This document shows, piece by piece, positions 1-9,706 of a stretch of 64,000 nt of DNA. Source of the DNA: Pseudomonas sp. 14P_8.1_Bac3 (lineage in GTDB: Bacteria > Pseudomonadota > Gammaproteobacteria > Pseudomonadales > Pseudomonadaceae); the NCBI RefSeq assembly GCF_025466085.1, contig NZ_JANLOD010000010.1, positions 62,001-126,000 on the forward strand, given 5' to 3'. The position numbers were made by a program, and so were the translations under genes. Numbering within the stretch: position 1 is the stretch's first letter; every line of letters starts with the position of its first letter. The notes under the pieces were generated by a model. It was not told the DNA's origin. It made no database searches and was given only the letters and a program-made list of their open reading frames with translations.

Positions 1-214
1 CCAAGTAAGTAAAGGTCTGGATATGTATGCGACCTTATGTCGCAGTATAGAAAGGAGTTACCGGCGCAGGTTGTGGGGCGTTAGAGCAAATCGCGCTGTA
101 AACCCTCCTACTAATCGCCGCTGGAACTGTCCCGCAGGGATGGAGGGCACTTCGCCCGCGCAGGGTTTTTGCGTAAAATGCCGGCCTTTCGTCACACCTC
201 ACGGATTTCGCGTC

Positions 215-1039
215 ATGGGCACTCTCACGGTCAACCAGAACAAACTGCAAAAGCGCCTTCGCCGTCAGGCCGGTGAGGCGGTTGCCGATTTCAACATGAT
301 CGAAGACGGCGACAAGGTCATGGTCTGCCTGTCCGGTGGCAAGGACAGCTACACCATGCTCGACGTGCTGATGCATTTGCAGAAGGTCGCGCCGATCCGG
401 TTCGAGATCGTCGCCGTGAACATGGACCAGAAGCAGCCGGGCTTTCCTGAGCATGTGCTGCCGGCGTATCTGAAAGCGCTGGGGATCGAGTACCACATCG
501 TCGAGAAAGATACCTACTCGGTGGTCAAGGAACTGATTCCGGAAGGCAAGACCACCTGCTCGCTGTGCTCGCGCCTGCGTCGCGGCACGCTCTACACCTT
601 CGCCGACGAAATCGGCGCGACCAAGATGGCCCTCGGTCATCATCGCGACGACATCGTCGAGACGTTCTTCCTCAACATGTTCTTCAACGGCTCGCTAAAG
701 GCCATGCCGCCGAAGCTGCGCGCCGACGACGGCCGCAACGTGGTGATTCGCCCGCTGGCCTACTGCAACGAAAAAGACATTCAGGCCTACTCGGACTTCA
801 AGCAATTCCCGATCATCCCGTGCAACCTCTGCGGTTCCCAGGAAAACCTGCAGCGTCAGGTGGTCAAGGACATGCTTCAGGACTGGGAGCGCAAGACGCC
901 GGGCCGCACCGAAAGCATTTTCCGCAGCTTGCAGAACGTGATTCCGTCGCAGCTGGCGGATCGCAACCTGTTTGATTTCACCAGCCTCAAGATCGACGAA
1001 ACCGCGGCTTCGCGCTTCGTCAACGTCGTCAACCTTTGA
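215..1039 (+). CDS. ttcA: tRNA 2-thiocytidine(32) synthetase TtcA
   Basis: TtcA thiolates cytidine 32 of certain tRNAs in the cytoplasm, using ATP to activate the base and a 4Fe-4S cluster to deliver sulfur. The 274-residue product shows the PP-loop SGGKDS at residues 40-45 and the cysteine pairs CSLC (115, 118) and CNLC (203, 206) that hold the cluster in this family. The frame stays open upstream to about base 23, but the ATG at 215 gives the usual family start ([12 protein letters not shown]); the upstream 64 codons look like untranslated leader. A REPIN follows the stop codon. Identification is secure; only the start is inferred. Confidence 0.96.
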   Translation: MGTLTVNQNKLQKRLRRQAGEAVADFNMIEDGDKVMVCLSGGKDSYTMLDVLMHLQKVAPIRFEIVAVNMDQKQPGFPEHVLPAYLKALGIEYHIVEKDTYSVVKELIPEGKTTCSLCSRLRRGTLYTFADEIGATKMALGHHRDDIVETFFLNMFFNGSLKAMPPKLRADDGRNVVIRPLAYCNEKDIQAYSDFKQFPIIPCNLCGSQENLQRQVVKDMLQDWERKTPGRTESIFRSLQNVIPSQLADRNLFDFTSLKIDETAASRFVNVVNL

Positions 1040-1049
1040 TCAAAAAACT

Positions 1050-1138
1050 GTGGGAGCGGGCTTGCTCGCGAAGGGGAGTGTCATTCAACAATGATGTTGG
1101 CTGATACACCGCTTTCGCGAGCAAGCCCGCTCCCACAG
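1050..1138. repeat. REPIN (inverted REP pair)
   Basis: Two REP palindromes face each other, TGTGGGAGCGGGCTTGCTCG on the left and its reverse complement on the right, separated by about 40 bases. It sits between the ttcA stop and the next gene. This is the classic P. fluorescens REP family mobilised by RAYT transposases; it may also stabilise or end the ttcA transcript. Confidence 0.9.
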
Positions 1139-1164
1139 GTCATCTTTATTCCTCAGGAGAGGGC

Positions 1165-1839
1165 ATGCGCGACTACAAGTGGCTGCACGAATACTGTCTG
1201 AACCGCTTCGGTTCAGCAGCTGAACTGGAAGCCCATCTGCCCGTCCCCAAGACGCCGGCGCAATTGCGCAAGATCAGCGACGACCGATACCTCTCGACCA
1301 TGGCGCTGCGCGTGTTCCGCGCCGGCCTCAAGCACAGCCTGGTGGACGCCAAATGGCCGGCCTTCGAAGAAGTGTTTTTCAAGTTCGACCCGGAAAAGGT
1401 CGTGCTGATGAGTGCCGAACACCTTGAGCGCCTGATGCAGGACGCGCGGATCATCCGCCACTTGGGCAAGCTCAAGAGCGTGCCGCGCAATGCGCAGCTC
1501 ATCCTGGATGTGGCGCAGGAGAAGGGCAGCTTCGGCGCGTTGATCGCCGATTGGCCGGTGACGGATATCGTCGGCTTGTGGACCTACCTGAAAAAACGCG
1601 GCCATCAACTGGGCGGTTTGTCGGCGCCGCGCTTTTTGCGCATGGTCGGCAAGGACACGTTTGTGCCGAGCTATGACGTGGTTGCAGCGTTGAACGCGCA
1701 GAAGATTGTCGACAAGGTGCCGACCAGCCTGCGCGACCTGGCGTTGGTGCAGGATGTATTTAACCAGTGGCATGAACAGAGCGGTGGGCGGGCGATTAGC
1801 CAGCTATCGATGATGCTGGCGTACACCGCCAATCATTGA
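1165..1839 (+). CDS. DNA-3-methyladenine glycosylase I-like protein
   Basis: The 224-residue protein matches the pseudomonad group annotated as DNA-3-methyladenine glycosylase I (Tag-like, helix-hairpin-helix glycosylase superfamily), which would excise alkylated adenine from DNA in base-excision repair. The helical fold, the region LGGLSAPRFLRMVGKDTF near residues 150-167 and the length fit. The N-terminal Cys/His zinc site of E. coli Tag is not evident, so substrate range is uncertain. An AGGAGAGG ribosome-binding site lies just before the ATG. The gene stands alone between two REPINs. Confidence 0.8.
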   Translation: MRDYKWLHEYCLNRFGSAAELEAHLPVPKTPAQLRKISDDRYLSTMALRVFRAGLKHSLVDAKWPAFEEVFFKFDPEKVVLMSAEHLERLMQDARIIRHLGKLKSVPRNAQLILDVAQEKGSFGALIADWPVTDIVGLWTYLKKRGHQLGGLSAPRFLRMVGKDTFVPSYDVVAALNAQKIVDKVPTSLRDLALVQDVFNQWHEQSGGRAISQLSMMLAYTANH

Positions 1840-1850
1840 GGCCGAGTTGA

Positions 1851-1930
1851 TCCCTTCGCGAGCAAGCCCGCTCCCACATTTTGGAGCTGCGGTGTTCGCA
1901 AATCCTCTGTGGGAGCGGGCTTGCTCGAAG
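1851..1930. repeat. REPIN (inverted REP pair)
   Basis: The left arm CTTCGCGAGCAAGCCCGCTC and the right arm GTGGGAGCGGGCTTGCTCG are inverted copies of the same family as the repeat at 1050-1138. It lies between two convergent genes. Confidence 0.88.
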
Positions 1931-1938
1931 GCGTCCTG

Positions 1939-2364
1939 TCAGGCGACTGAAATCTCGCCCTCACCCGCCAACTTGCGGTTCAACTGAAACCGCCACCGCA
2001 CATACAGCAACGCCGAGCAAAACACCGCCAGGCTCGCGCCCATCTCCAGCAACCCGAACCACTGCCGGTTGGGGTCATACGCTGCCAATGCGCCCTTGAT
2101 GAAATACAGGTTCACCACGAAGCACATCCACGAATGCCCGCGCGCGCTGCCGACGATCATCCCCGGTGCGAGCAACAGCAATGGCACCAGTTCAATCAGC
2201 AAAATCACCCACGGCCGCGCGCCATGCAGGTCGGCGACCACCAGGTAATAAACGCAGAGCAATCCCACCAGGCCGAAGTACCACAACAGGCTGATGACGC
2301 GCATCGCCCGCACCCGCGGTTCGAGCCATTCGATGGAAGGCAGCACCTTCGGCTTTTTCGCCAT
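1939..2364 (-). CDS. DUF2069 inner-membrane protein
   Basis: The 141-residue protein has four hydrophobic segments (about residues 22-45, 50-70, 82-95 and 105-125) and a basic N-terminus (MAKKPKVLPS), as in the DUF2069 family of small inner-membrane proteins. No function is known. It is the last gene of a minus-strand run arsC-wrbA-DUF2069: its ATG follows the wrbA stop by one base, so the three are almost certainly cotranscribed. The same gene group occurs in P. aeruginosa (PA0948-PA0950, from memory). Confidence 0.88.
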   Translation of the reverse strand: MAKKPKVLPSIEWLEPRVRAMRVISLLWYFGLVGLLCVYYLVVADLHGARPWVILLIELVPLLLLAPGMIVGSARGHSWMCFVVNLYFIKGALAAYDPNRQWFGLLEMGASLAVFCSALLYVRWRFQLNRKLAGEGEISVA

Positions 2365-2365
2365 G

Positions 2366-3312
<947 letters not shown>

Positions 3313-3426
3313 GTGCGGGTCGCATCTTGCGTAAGGTGGCGGCTATTCTAACTGGGCAGCGCGTATTCCAGAACCTTGGGAGGCGATGGGTCGCAGGCGC
3401 ATTCAATTTTGAACAAGGATTACGAC

Positions 3427-3894
3427 ATGACAAGGCGACTGGCAGCGGCATTGGCGATCATCGGGACGTTGATGCTAGGGGGCTGCGGCAACGACTATGG
3501 CGTCGACCAGAATGGCCATAAAGTCGCCGCCGAACGCCTGGACAAACAATGGCTGGTGCTCAATTACTGGGCCGAGTGGTGCGGTCCGTGCCGGACTGAG
3601 ATCCCGGAATTGAACGTGCTGGCCGATCGATTGAAAGACAGGAAGATCGGTGTGTTCGGGGTCAACTTCGACAACGTGCAGGGTGAAGAGCTGAAAAGCG
3701 CCAGTGAGAAGCTGGGAATCAAGTTCACCGTGCTGGCGCAGGATCCGGCGGAGTTGTTCGAGTTGCCACGCAGTGAAGCGTTGCCGGTGACCTACATCAT
3801 CGATAACAAGGGCAAGGTGCGTGAACAGTTGATGGGCGAACAGACCGCGGCGGGCGTGATGGCCAAGCTCGAGGCGTTGCAAGCGACCCACTGA
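3427..3894 (+). CDS. TlpA-family thioredoxin-like lipoprotein
   Basis: A 155-residue periplasmic thioredoxin-fold protein. The signal peptide ends in lipobox LGGC (C20), so it should be membrane-anchored, and the redox motif WCGPC has cysteines at 52 and 55. The fold's cis-proline region (SEALPVTYII) is present. TlpA/ResA-type proteins usually reduce disulfides in the periplasm, for example during cytochrome c maturation, but no such genes lie near. The ATG at 3427 was chosen over an earlier in-frame ATG because it starts the signal peptide and has AAGGAT about seven bases upstream. Confidence 0.88.
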   Translation: MTRRLAAALAIIGTLMLGGCGNDYGVDQNGHKVAAERLDKQWLVLNYWAEWCGPCRTEIPELNVLADRLKDRKIGVFGVNFDNVQGEELKSASEKLGIKFTVLAQDPAELFELPRSEALPVTYIIDNKGKVREQLMGEQTAAGVMAKLEALQATH

Positions 3895-3918
3895 TTCCAT
3901 CTGCCGAACTGCGATCCC

Positions 3919-3948
3919 TTGCAGGAGCCAGCAAGCCGGCTCCTGCAA
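3919..3948. terminator. Hairpin between convergent genes
   Basis: Perfect 11-base arms TTGCAGGAGCC and GGCTCCTGCAA enclose an 8-base loop, exactly between the convergent stops at 3894 and 3953. There is no strong T tract, so it may be a single REP-like palindrome working as a bidirectional transcript end. Confidence 0.6.
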
Positions 3949-3952
3949 CGTG

Positions 3953-4357
3953 TTAACCCTCTTCGAGCCACCAGCGCAGCGGCTTGCCTTCGGCGGGCCA
4001 GAAGCGCATCTGCTCGATCGGCGAGACGTCCCAGCGCTGCACGCCTTCCAGCGCCTGTAGGAAGCGTTTTTCCTGTTCCATGATCGCCGGTGCGCAGAGT
4101 TTGCGAGTGCTGCCGATCTTGCCGAAACTCAGTTTGTCGCCATCGAGGGTGTACGGCGCGAACCAGTGGTTGCAGCCGCCATTGCCGTAGGCCCGACCGT
4201 CTTCACCAAGGGTGATGGTCAGGTGGCTGTAATCCATCAGCGGGCGTTCACCGATCCATTCAAGGATGTAGCTGCGGTTTTGTTGCAGTTGCACCGGCTC
4301 GGCGGCGCAGCCCAGCAGGCTGGCGCCGACCATTGCGGTCAGAGCGAGGTGTTTCAT
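3953..4357 (-). CDS. META domain lipoprotein (HslJ-like)
   Basis: A 134-residue lipoprotein with signal peptide and lipobox LLGC (C17). The remainder carries META-domain features: SHLTITLGEDGRAYGNGGCNH and the paired cysteines around GGCNHW and RKLCAP. HslJ-like META proteins are envelope lipoproteins linked to stress or novobiocin resistance; the exact role is unknown. The frame is open farther upstream, but the ATG at 4357 starts the signal peptide and overlaps the stop of the upstream gene by one base, implying translational coupling. Confidence 0.85.
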   Translation of the reverse strand: MKHLALTAMVGASLLGCAAEPVQLQQNRSYILEWIGERPLMDYSHLTITLGEDGRAYGNGGCNHWFAPYTLDGDKLSFGKIGSTRKLCAPAIMEQEKRFLQALEGVQRWDVSPIEQMRFWPAEGKPLRWWLEEG

Positions 4358-4791
4358 CACACGGGCTCCTGGCAGGTCGGGCACAGGTGTTTCTCGCCAA
4401 CGGTGGTCCAGCCCAACTCGACGATCCGCGCGGTGGCGGCAGGCTTTTCCGCCTTGTTGCCGAGCTTGGCGTCCACCGCGAACTCGAAGCTCAGTTCTTT
4501 GGCGCAGCTGTCGCAGTTGACCTTCCAAGTGTGAATCGCCAGCTCGCCGAACACCGGGCCGCTGGCCACCGCGACCCATTGGCCGGGCGGGTTGATCAGG
4601 TGGCGAACCGTTTCGACGGTGAGGCGCATGGACAGGTCCTTGGCACCTTTGAGGGTCACGACAAGCACGTCATTGTTGCGAATCGAGCCGCCGTTGCCGG
4701 TGACTTGATAACGCCCCGGCACGAGGGCGCGGCATTCGGTGAGGGTGTGCTGCGGGTTCATCAGGCTATAGCGAAAATCGTGTTCGACCAT
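4357..4791 (-). CDS. Conserved hypothetical protein with C-terminal zinc-ribbon cysteines
   Basis: A 144-residue soluble protein with two CxxC pairs, C93-C96 (CDSC) and C137-C140 (CPTC), spaced as a split zinc ribbon. Nothing else is diagnostic and I do not recognise a family. The start at 4791 is preferred because GGAGG lies seven to eight bases upstream, whereas an earlier in-frame start has no such site. It is coupled to the META lipoprotein gene downstream, so the two may share a role, although one is cytoplasmic and the other exported. Confidence 0.75.
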   Translation of the reverse strand: MVEHDFRYSLMNPQHTLTECRALVPGRYQVTGNGGSIRNNDVLVVTLKGAKDLSMRLTVETVRHLINPPGQWVAVASGPVFGELAIHTWKVNCDSCAKELSFEFAVDAKLGNKAEKPAATARIVELGWTTVGEKHLCPTCQEPV

Positions 4792-4868
4792 GGGTCCTCC
4801 AAATATGCGCGGCATGCTAGCACGGACATCGGCGCCGCACTGCGCAGGCACGTGACCTTCGATCCGGT

Positions 4869-5861
4869 TCAGCCCACCTCCACCTGATTTTGCGTCTGCC
4901 CGGCCGCCCAGGCCGCAATATTCTGCAACGTTGTCCCGGCAATCGCGCCCAGGGCTTCACGGGTCAGAAAGGCCTGATGCGCGGTGATGATCACGTTGGG
5001 GAAGGTCAGCAGACGCGCCAGCACATCGTCTTGCAGCGGCAAATCGGAGCGGTCCTCGAAGAACAGTTGTGCTTCCTCCTCGTACACATCCAGCCCCAGA
5101 TAACCGAGCTGGCCGTCCTTCAATGCGTCGATCAACGCTGGCGTGTCCACCAGACCGCCACGCCCGGTGTTGATCAACATGGCGCCGGGTTGCATGTGCG
5201 CCAGTGATTCACGGTTGATCAGGTACTTGCTCTGCTCGTTGAGCGGGCAGTGCAGGCTGATGATCTGCGACTCGGCCAGCAACTGCGGCAAACTCAAGTA
5301 ACGGGCGCCGAGGGCTTCGACCTGCGGATTGGGGTAGGGGTCGTAGGCCAGGAGCTGGCAGCCAAAGCCGTTCATGATTTTCGCGAAGGTTGCACCGATC
5401 TGGCCGGTGCCGACCACACCGACCGTCTTGCCCACCAGATCGAAGCCTGTCAGTCCGTGGAGGCTGAAATCCCCTTCGCGGGTGCGGTTGTAGGCGCGAT
5501 GCAGACGACGGTTGAGCGCCAGGATCAGCGCCACCGCATGTTCAGCCACCGCATGGGGCGAGTAGGCCGGGACCCGCACGACCGCCAGTCCCAGGCGTTT
5601 CGCCGCCGCCAGGTCAACATGGTTGTAGCCCGCCGAGCGCAGGGCGATCAGGCGCGTGCCGCCCGCGGCCAGGTGTTCGAGCACCGGGGCGCTGAGGTCA
5701 TCGTTGATAAACGCGCAGACCACTTCGTGATGCTCCGCGAGCGCCACCGTGTCCACGCTCAGTCGCGCCGATTGGAAATGCAGCTCGATGCCGGCGGGGA
5801 GGTCGGCGCCGAGAAAACTGTCACGGTCGTAGGTCTGGCTGCTGAAAAGAATCGTGCGCAT
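4869..5861 (-). CDS. ldhA: D-lactate dehydrogenase (fermentative, NAD-dependent)
   Basis: A 330-residue member of the D-isomer 2-hydroxyacid dehydrogenases, interconverting pyruvate and D-lactate with NADH. The Rossmann motif GTGQIG is at 151-156, the catalytic arginine at R234 (NTGRGG), the glutamate in DVYEEEA near 263 and the catalytic histidine at H295 (TAHQAF). The DVYEEEAQLFFEDRS segment is characteristic of LdhA. The ATG at 5861 has a strong AAGGAGGA site; the upstream 15 codons lack one. ldhA next to gacS is also the PAO1 order (PA0927-PA0928, from memory). Confidence 0.93.
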   Translation of the reverse strand: MRTILFSSQTYDRDSFLGADLPAGIELHFQSARLSVDTVALAEHHEVVCAFINDDLSAPVLEHLAAGGTRLIALRSAGYNHVDLAAAKRLGLAVVRVPAYSPHAVAEHAVALILALNRRLHRAYNRTREGDFSLHGLTGFDLVGKTVGVVGTGQIGATFAKIMNGFGCQLLAYDPYPNPQVEALGARYLSLPQLLAESQIISLHCPLNEQSKYLINRESLAHMQPGAMLINTGRGGLVDTPALIDALKDGQLGYLGLDVYEEEAQLFFEDRSDLPLQDDVLARLLTFPNVIITAHQAFLTREALGAIAGTTLQNIAAWAAGQTQNQVEVG

Positions 5862-5907
5862 GCATCCTCCTTGAGGTATCAAGCTTTTGGTCACCCTCCG
5901 ATTCAAT

Positions 5908-5996
5908 GTGGGAGCGAGCCTGCTCGCGAAGGGGGCCTGTCAGTCAATATCAATGGTGCCTGACCCGCCGCCTTCGCGAGCAGGCTCGCTCCCACA
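5908..5996. repeat. REPIN (inverted REP pair)
   Basis: Left arm GTGGGAGCGAGCCTGCTCGC and right arm GCGAGCAGGCTCGCTCCCAC, about 40 bases apart. It lies between the gacS stop and the ldhA start on the minus strand. This is the GAGCCTGCTC subtype, distinct from the GGGCTTGCTC subtype near ttcA. Confidence 0.9.
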
Positions 5997-6014
5997 AAAG
6001 ATCGTTGCGCCGCA

Positions 6015-8768
6015 TCAAGCATTGATCCGTGCATGCGCCGCCAGCCGATTGATCGCTCGATCCAGGTCTTCCAGCGCGCCGGGCGCTTTCGGGTCCTGTT
6101 GCTTGAGCAGGGTTTCGCTGCGTTGGCAGGCCGCGCGCAGTTGCGGCACGCCGCAATAACGGGTCGCACCGTGCAGGCGGTGGACCCGCTCGATCAGCGC
6201 ATTGTGATCGTGGGTTTCCCGAGCCACGCGGATCGCTTCGCGGTCGGCTTCGAGCGACGCCAGCAACATCGCCAGCATGTCCGCTGCCAGATCCGCCTTG
6301 CCGGCCGCCAGGCGCAGACCTTCCTCATGGTCCAGCACCTGCAACTCCTGGCCGCTGCCAGGGTTGTCGCTGGCACGCTCCGGCCCTTGGTTGCGCAGCG
6401 CCAGCCCGGTCCATTTCAGCACCACTTGCGCCAATTGCCGTTCGCTGATCGGTTTGGTCAGGTAATCGTCCATGCCGCTTTGCAGCAGCGCGCGTTTCTC
6501 ATTGGCCATGGCGTGGGCGGTGAGGGCCACGATCGGCAGCGGCGTGCAGTGCCGCTCGCTTTCCCACTGACGGATGCTCTCGGTACTTTGTCGTCCATCC
6601 ATGCCGGGCATCTGCACGTCCATCAGCACCAGGTCGAAGGTCTCGCTCTGCACCGCCTTGACCGCGGCATAACCGCTTTCCACCGCCAGCACCTTCGCCC
6701 CGAGGTCCTCGAGCAGGGTTTGCACCAGCAGCAGATTGGCCGGGTTGTCGTCGACGCACAGCACTTTCGGCGCACGGCTCGACACCGGCTCCCCAGGCTC
6801 GCTGCGCTGCTGGCGCGGATTGACCAGGTCCGATAGCGCGCGTCGCAGCTTGCGGGTGCAGGCCGGTTTGGCCTGCAACTGACTGTGCGGGTTGGGCACA
6901 GAGAGATGGAACAGCGTCTGTTCGGTGGTCGGGCACAGCACCAGCACTTTGCAGCCGAGGTGCTCAAGGTCCCAGATGTGTTGGTTCAACCGCTCCGGCG
7001 GCATGTCGTTGCTGGTGATACCGAGCACGGCGAGGTCGATGGCCTGATCGGTCTGGTGCGCCCCGGTTACGCCATTGGTCAGGCTTTCCAGGGTGTTGAA
7101 CGGCGTGACCTCCAGCCCACAATCCTCCAGTTGATGCTGCAACGCCTGACGCGCCAGTTCGTGGTTTTCCAGTACCGCGACGCGACGTCCCAGCAGCGGC
7201 GCGCCGGGCAGGTCTTCGGCATCGTCGCGGGTTTTCGGCAGGCTCAGGCTGATCCAGAACTCCGAACCTTCCCCCGGCGTGCTATCGACGCCGATCTCGC
7301 CGCCCATCTGTTCGATCAGGCGCTTGGAAATCACCAGACCCAGACCGGTGCCGCCGGGCTGCCGCGACAGCGAATTATCAGCCTGGCTGAAGGCCTGGAA
7401 CAACGCGCGTACGTCCTCGTTCGACAGACCAATGCCGGTGTCCTGAATGCTGATGCGCAGCTGCACGCTGTCTTCGTGTTCTTCTTCAAGCATCGCGCGG
7501 GCGACGATGGTGCCTTCGCGGGTGAACTTGATCGCGTTGCTCACCAGGTTGGTGAGGATCTGCTTCAGTCGCAGCGGATCGCCCACCAGCGACAGCGGCG
7601 TATCGCGGTACACCAGGCTCACCAGTTCCAGCTGTTTGGCGTGGGCGGCTGGGGCGAGGATGGTCAGGGTGTCCTGCAGCAGGTCGCGCAGGTTGAACGG
7701 AATATGGTCGAGCACCAGTTTGCCGGCCTCGATTTTCGAGAAATCGAGGATCTCGTTGATGATCCCCAGCAGGCTATCGGCGGATTTTTCGATGGTGCCC
7801 AGGTAGTCGAGCTGGCGCGGGGTCAGCTCGCTTTTTTGCAGCAGGTGAGTGAAACCGAGAATACCGTTGAGCGGCGTGCGAATCTCATGGCTCATGTTGG
7901 CGAGGAATTCGGATTTGATCCGGCTCGCTTCCAGGGCTTCCTTGCGCGCCAGGTCCAGCTCGATGTTCTGGATTTCGATGGTTTCCAGGTTCTGGCGCAC
8001 GTCTTCGGTGGCCTGGTCGATGCTGTGCTGCAATTCTTCCTGAGCGTTTTGCAGGGTCCCGGCCATGCGGTTGATGCCGGACGCCAGTTCGTCCAGCTCC
8101 TGGCTGCCAAGGGGTGGCAAACGGGTTTCCAGATGACCGTCCTTGAGTTGCGTCACCGCTTGCTTGATCTGGCTCAGCGGCCGGTTGATCGTGCGACCCA
8201 TGCGCAACGCCAGCAGCGCCGCACCGGCCAGACCCGCGCCGATCAGCAGCAGGCTGGCGAACAGGCTGCGATAACCGCGCAACAGCATGCCGTTGTGGGA
8301 CAGCTCGAGTTCGACCCAGCCCAGCAGGCGGTCGGCTTCTTCGGGAATCACGTCACCGGCGAGGTTGCGGTGCTTGCCGAACACCGGCAGCAGGTAGCGC
8401 GTCGCATCGTTGCCACTGCGTCGCAGCATCTGCGAGCCATTGCCCAGGGGCGCCTGATTGAGCATGGTCGGGCCGGCATGGGCGAGCGGCGAGCGGTCCG
8501 GGGCGAGGAAGGTCACCGCGCGCACGTCGGGGGTTTCCAGGGATTGTGTGGCGATGCGTTCCAGCAACTCGGTGTCCCTGTGACTCATGGCCGGGGCAAC
8601 GAGGGGCGCGAGCTGTTCGGCGATCATTTCGCCGCGCTGCATGAGTTGGGTTTGCAGGTCGGATTGCTGCATCCAGGTAAAATAGCCGCCCAGCACCAGC
8701 GCCATCAGGCTGGTCGGAAGCAGGGTCAGCAACAGCACGCGGCCTTTAATTCCCAGTTTCTTGAGCAC
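6015..8768 (-). CDS. gacS: Hybrid sensor histidine kinase GacS
   Basis: GacS phosphorylates GacA, which activates the Rsm small RNAs controlling secondary metabolism, biofilm and virulence. The 917-residue length equals that of known pseudomonad GacS. Order: membrane segment (about 11-31), periplasmic sensor (about 35-165), second membrane segment (about 168-188), HAMP (about 190-245), HisKA with H294 in [12 protein letters not shown], HATPase, receiver with [13 protein letters not shown] near 717, and a C-terminal HPt domain ([11 protein letters not shown] near 863). The start is GTG at 8768, preceded by AGGAGAG; an earlier in-frame ATG adds 19 unrelated codons. gacS genes acquire mutations easily, but this frame is intact. 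Confidence 0.97.
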   Translation of the reverse strand: MLKKLGIKGRVLLLTLLPTSLMALVLGGYFTWMQQSDLQTQLMQRGEMIAEQLAPLVAPAMSHRDTELLERIATQSLETPDVRAVTFLAPDRSPLAHAGPTMLNQAPLGNGSQMLRRSGNDATRYLLPVFGKHRNLAGDVIPEEADRLLGWVELELSHNGMLLRGYRSLFASLLLIGAGLAGAALLALRMGRTINRPLSQIKQAVTQLKDGHLETRLPPLGSQELDELASGINRMAGTLQNAQEELQHSIDQATEDVRQNLETIEIQNIELDLARKEALEASRIKSEFLANMSHEIRTPLNGILGFTHLLQKSELTPRQLDYLGTIEKSADSLLGIINEILDFSKIEAGKLVLDHIPFNLRDLLQDTLTILAPAAHAKQLELVSLVYRDTPLSLVGDPLRLKQILTNLVSNAIKFTREGTIVARAMLEEEHEDSVQLRISIQDTGIGLSNEDVRALFQAFSQADNSLSRQPGGTGLGLVISKRLIEQMGGEIGVDSTPGEGSEFWISLSLPKTRDDAEDLPGAPLLGRRVAVLENHELARQALQHQLEDCGLEVTPFNTLESLTNGVTGAHQTDQAIDLAVLGITSNDMPPERLNQHIWDLEHLGCKVLVLCPTTEQTLFHLSVPNPHSQLQAKPACTRKLRRALSDLVNPRQQRSEPGEPVSSRAPKVLCVDDNPANLLLVQTLLEDLGAKVLAVESGYAAVKAVQSETFDLVLMDVQMPGMDGRQSTESIRQWESERHCTPLPIVALTAHAMANEKRALLQSGMDDYLTKPISERQLAQVVLKWTGLALRNQGPERASDNPGSGQELQVLDHEEGLRLAAGKADLAADMLAMLLASLEADREAIRVARETHDHNALIERVHRLHGATRYCGVPQLRAACQRSETLLKQQDPKAPGALEDLDRAINRLAAHARINA

Positions 8769-8947
8769 GCCTCTCTCCTGCATCCAGCCATTTGGGACTC
8801 TGCGCGTACATCCGGCACGCGCCACTTGGGCAGTGTAGCGATTTGCTTGCGGGCAATCTTCGTAAAATTGATGTCGTCATTCGTCGGGCCAATCAGCGCT
8901 TTGGCGTTGCGGGCAAACCTTGGGTTGCCCCCGGCGAGGCAATCTTG

Positions 8948-8972
8948 AATAATCAGTCAACTGAGAATTATT
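8948..8972. promoter_or_regulatory. AT-rich imperfect dyad upstream of the response-regulator gene
   Basis: AATAAT and ATTATT flank a CAGT-CA-ACTG core just before the ATG at 8984, in the gacS/response-regulator intergenic region. It could be an operator, either autoregulatory or iron-linked, but it matches no consensus well enough to name. Confidence 0.3.
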
Positions 8973-8983
8973 TGCAGATACTC

Positions 8984-9706
8984 ATGACTCCCATCTCTAT
9001 TGGTCATCCCCGCATCCTCTCCATCGAAGACGACCTGGTGCTCGGTGCCTATGTGCACGAGCAATTGGGCCGCAGCGGCTTCCAGGTGACCTGGTGTCAG
9101 AACGGCCAGGAAGGCCTGACGATGGCCCGCGAACAGGCGTTCGATGTGGTGCTGATGGACATTCTGCTGCCGGGCATGAACGGTCTGAATGTGCTGACCC
9201 AACTGCGCCAGAGTCATTCCACCCCGGTGGTGCTGATGTCGGCGCTGGGGGCGGAGGCGGACCGCATCAGTGGTTTCCGTCTTGGCGCCGATGATTATCT
9301 GCCCAAGCCGTTCAGCATGGCTGAGTTGCGTGTGCGCATCGAAGCGATCCTGCGCCGCGTCGCGCTTGACCGTCGGCCGCCTCTCGAACCCGCTGTCGTG
9401 GCGGTGGACAGCCTGCGTTTCGACGACGAAGGCTTTGAGGTGTTCTACGGCGAGCAGGCAGCCGGCCTGACCCGCAGCGAGTATCGCTTGCTCGACACCC
9501 TCAATCGCAACGGCGATGAGGTACTGAGCAAAGCCTTCCTTTATCAGCACGTGCTGCAACGCGGTTACGCGGCTCATGACCGCAGCCTTGACATGCACAT
9601 CAGCCAGATCCGGCGCAAGCTCAAGGCCATCGGCTACACCGAGCGGGAAGTACGCACGGTGTGGGGCAAAGGCTACGTCCTGAGTGCTGACCATGAAGTG
9701 GGCTGA
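8984..9706 (+). CDS. OmpR-family response regulator, PirR-like
   Basis: A 240-residue regulator with a receiver domain (acidic pair E15-D16, phospho-acceptor D59 in VVLMDILLPG, lysine in LPKPFS) and a winged-helix DNA-binding domain ending DMHISQIRRKLKAIGYTEREV. It overlaps its partner kinase gene by 14 bases. By position next to gacS it corresponds to PAO1 PirR (PA0929), which with PirS controls the ferric-enterobactin receptor PirA. No receptor gene is present here, so the target is uncertain. The ATG at 8984 starts at the family's usual N-terminus, but its ribosome-binding site is weak. Confidence 0.88.
   Translation: MTPISIGHPRILSIEDDLVLGAYVHEQLGRSGFQVTWCQNGQEGLTMAREQAFDVVLMDILLPGMNGLNVLTQLRQSHSTPVVLMSALGAEADRISGFRLGADDYLPKPFSMAELRVRIEAILRRVALDRRPPLEPAVVAVDSLRFDDEGFEVFYGEQAAGLTRSEYRLLDTLNRNGDEVLSKAFLYQHVLQRGYAAHDRSLDMHISQIRRKLKAIGYTEREVRTVWGKGYVLSADHEVG

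Noticed and set aside
1050..1930. Clustered repeats near ttcA considered as a CRISPR array
   Set aside because: They are inverted REP pairs with irregular spacing and no regular spacers or cas genes.
6885..8948. Long plus-strand open frame (687 codons) opposite gacS
   Set aside because: It is the antisense shadow of gacS: low-complexity Gln/Arg/His-rich translation, no domain, no ribosome-binding site.
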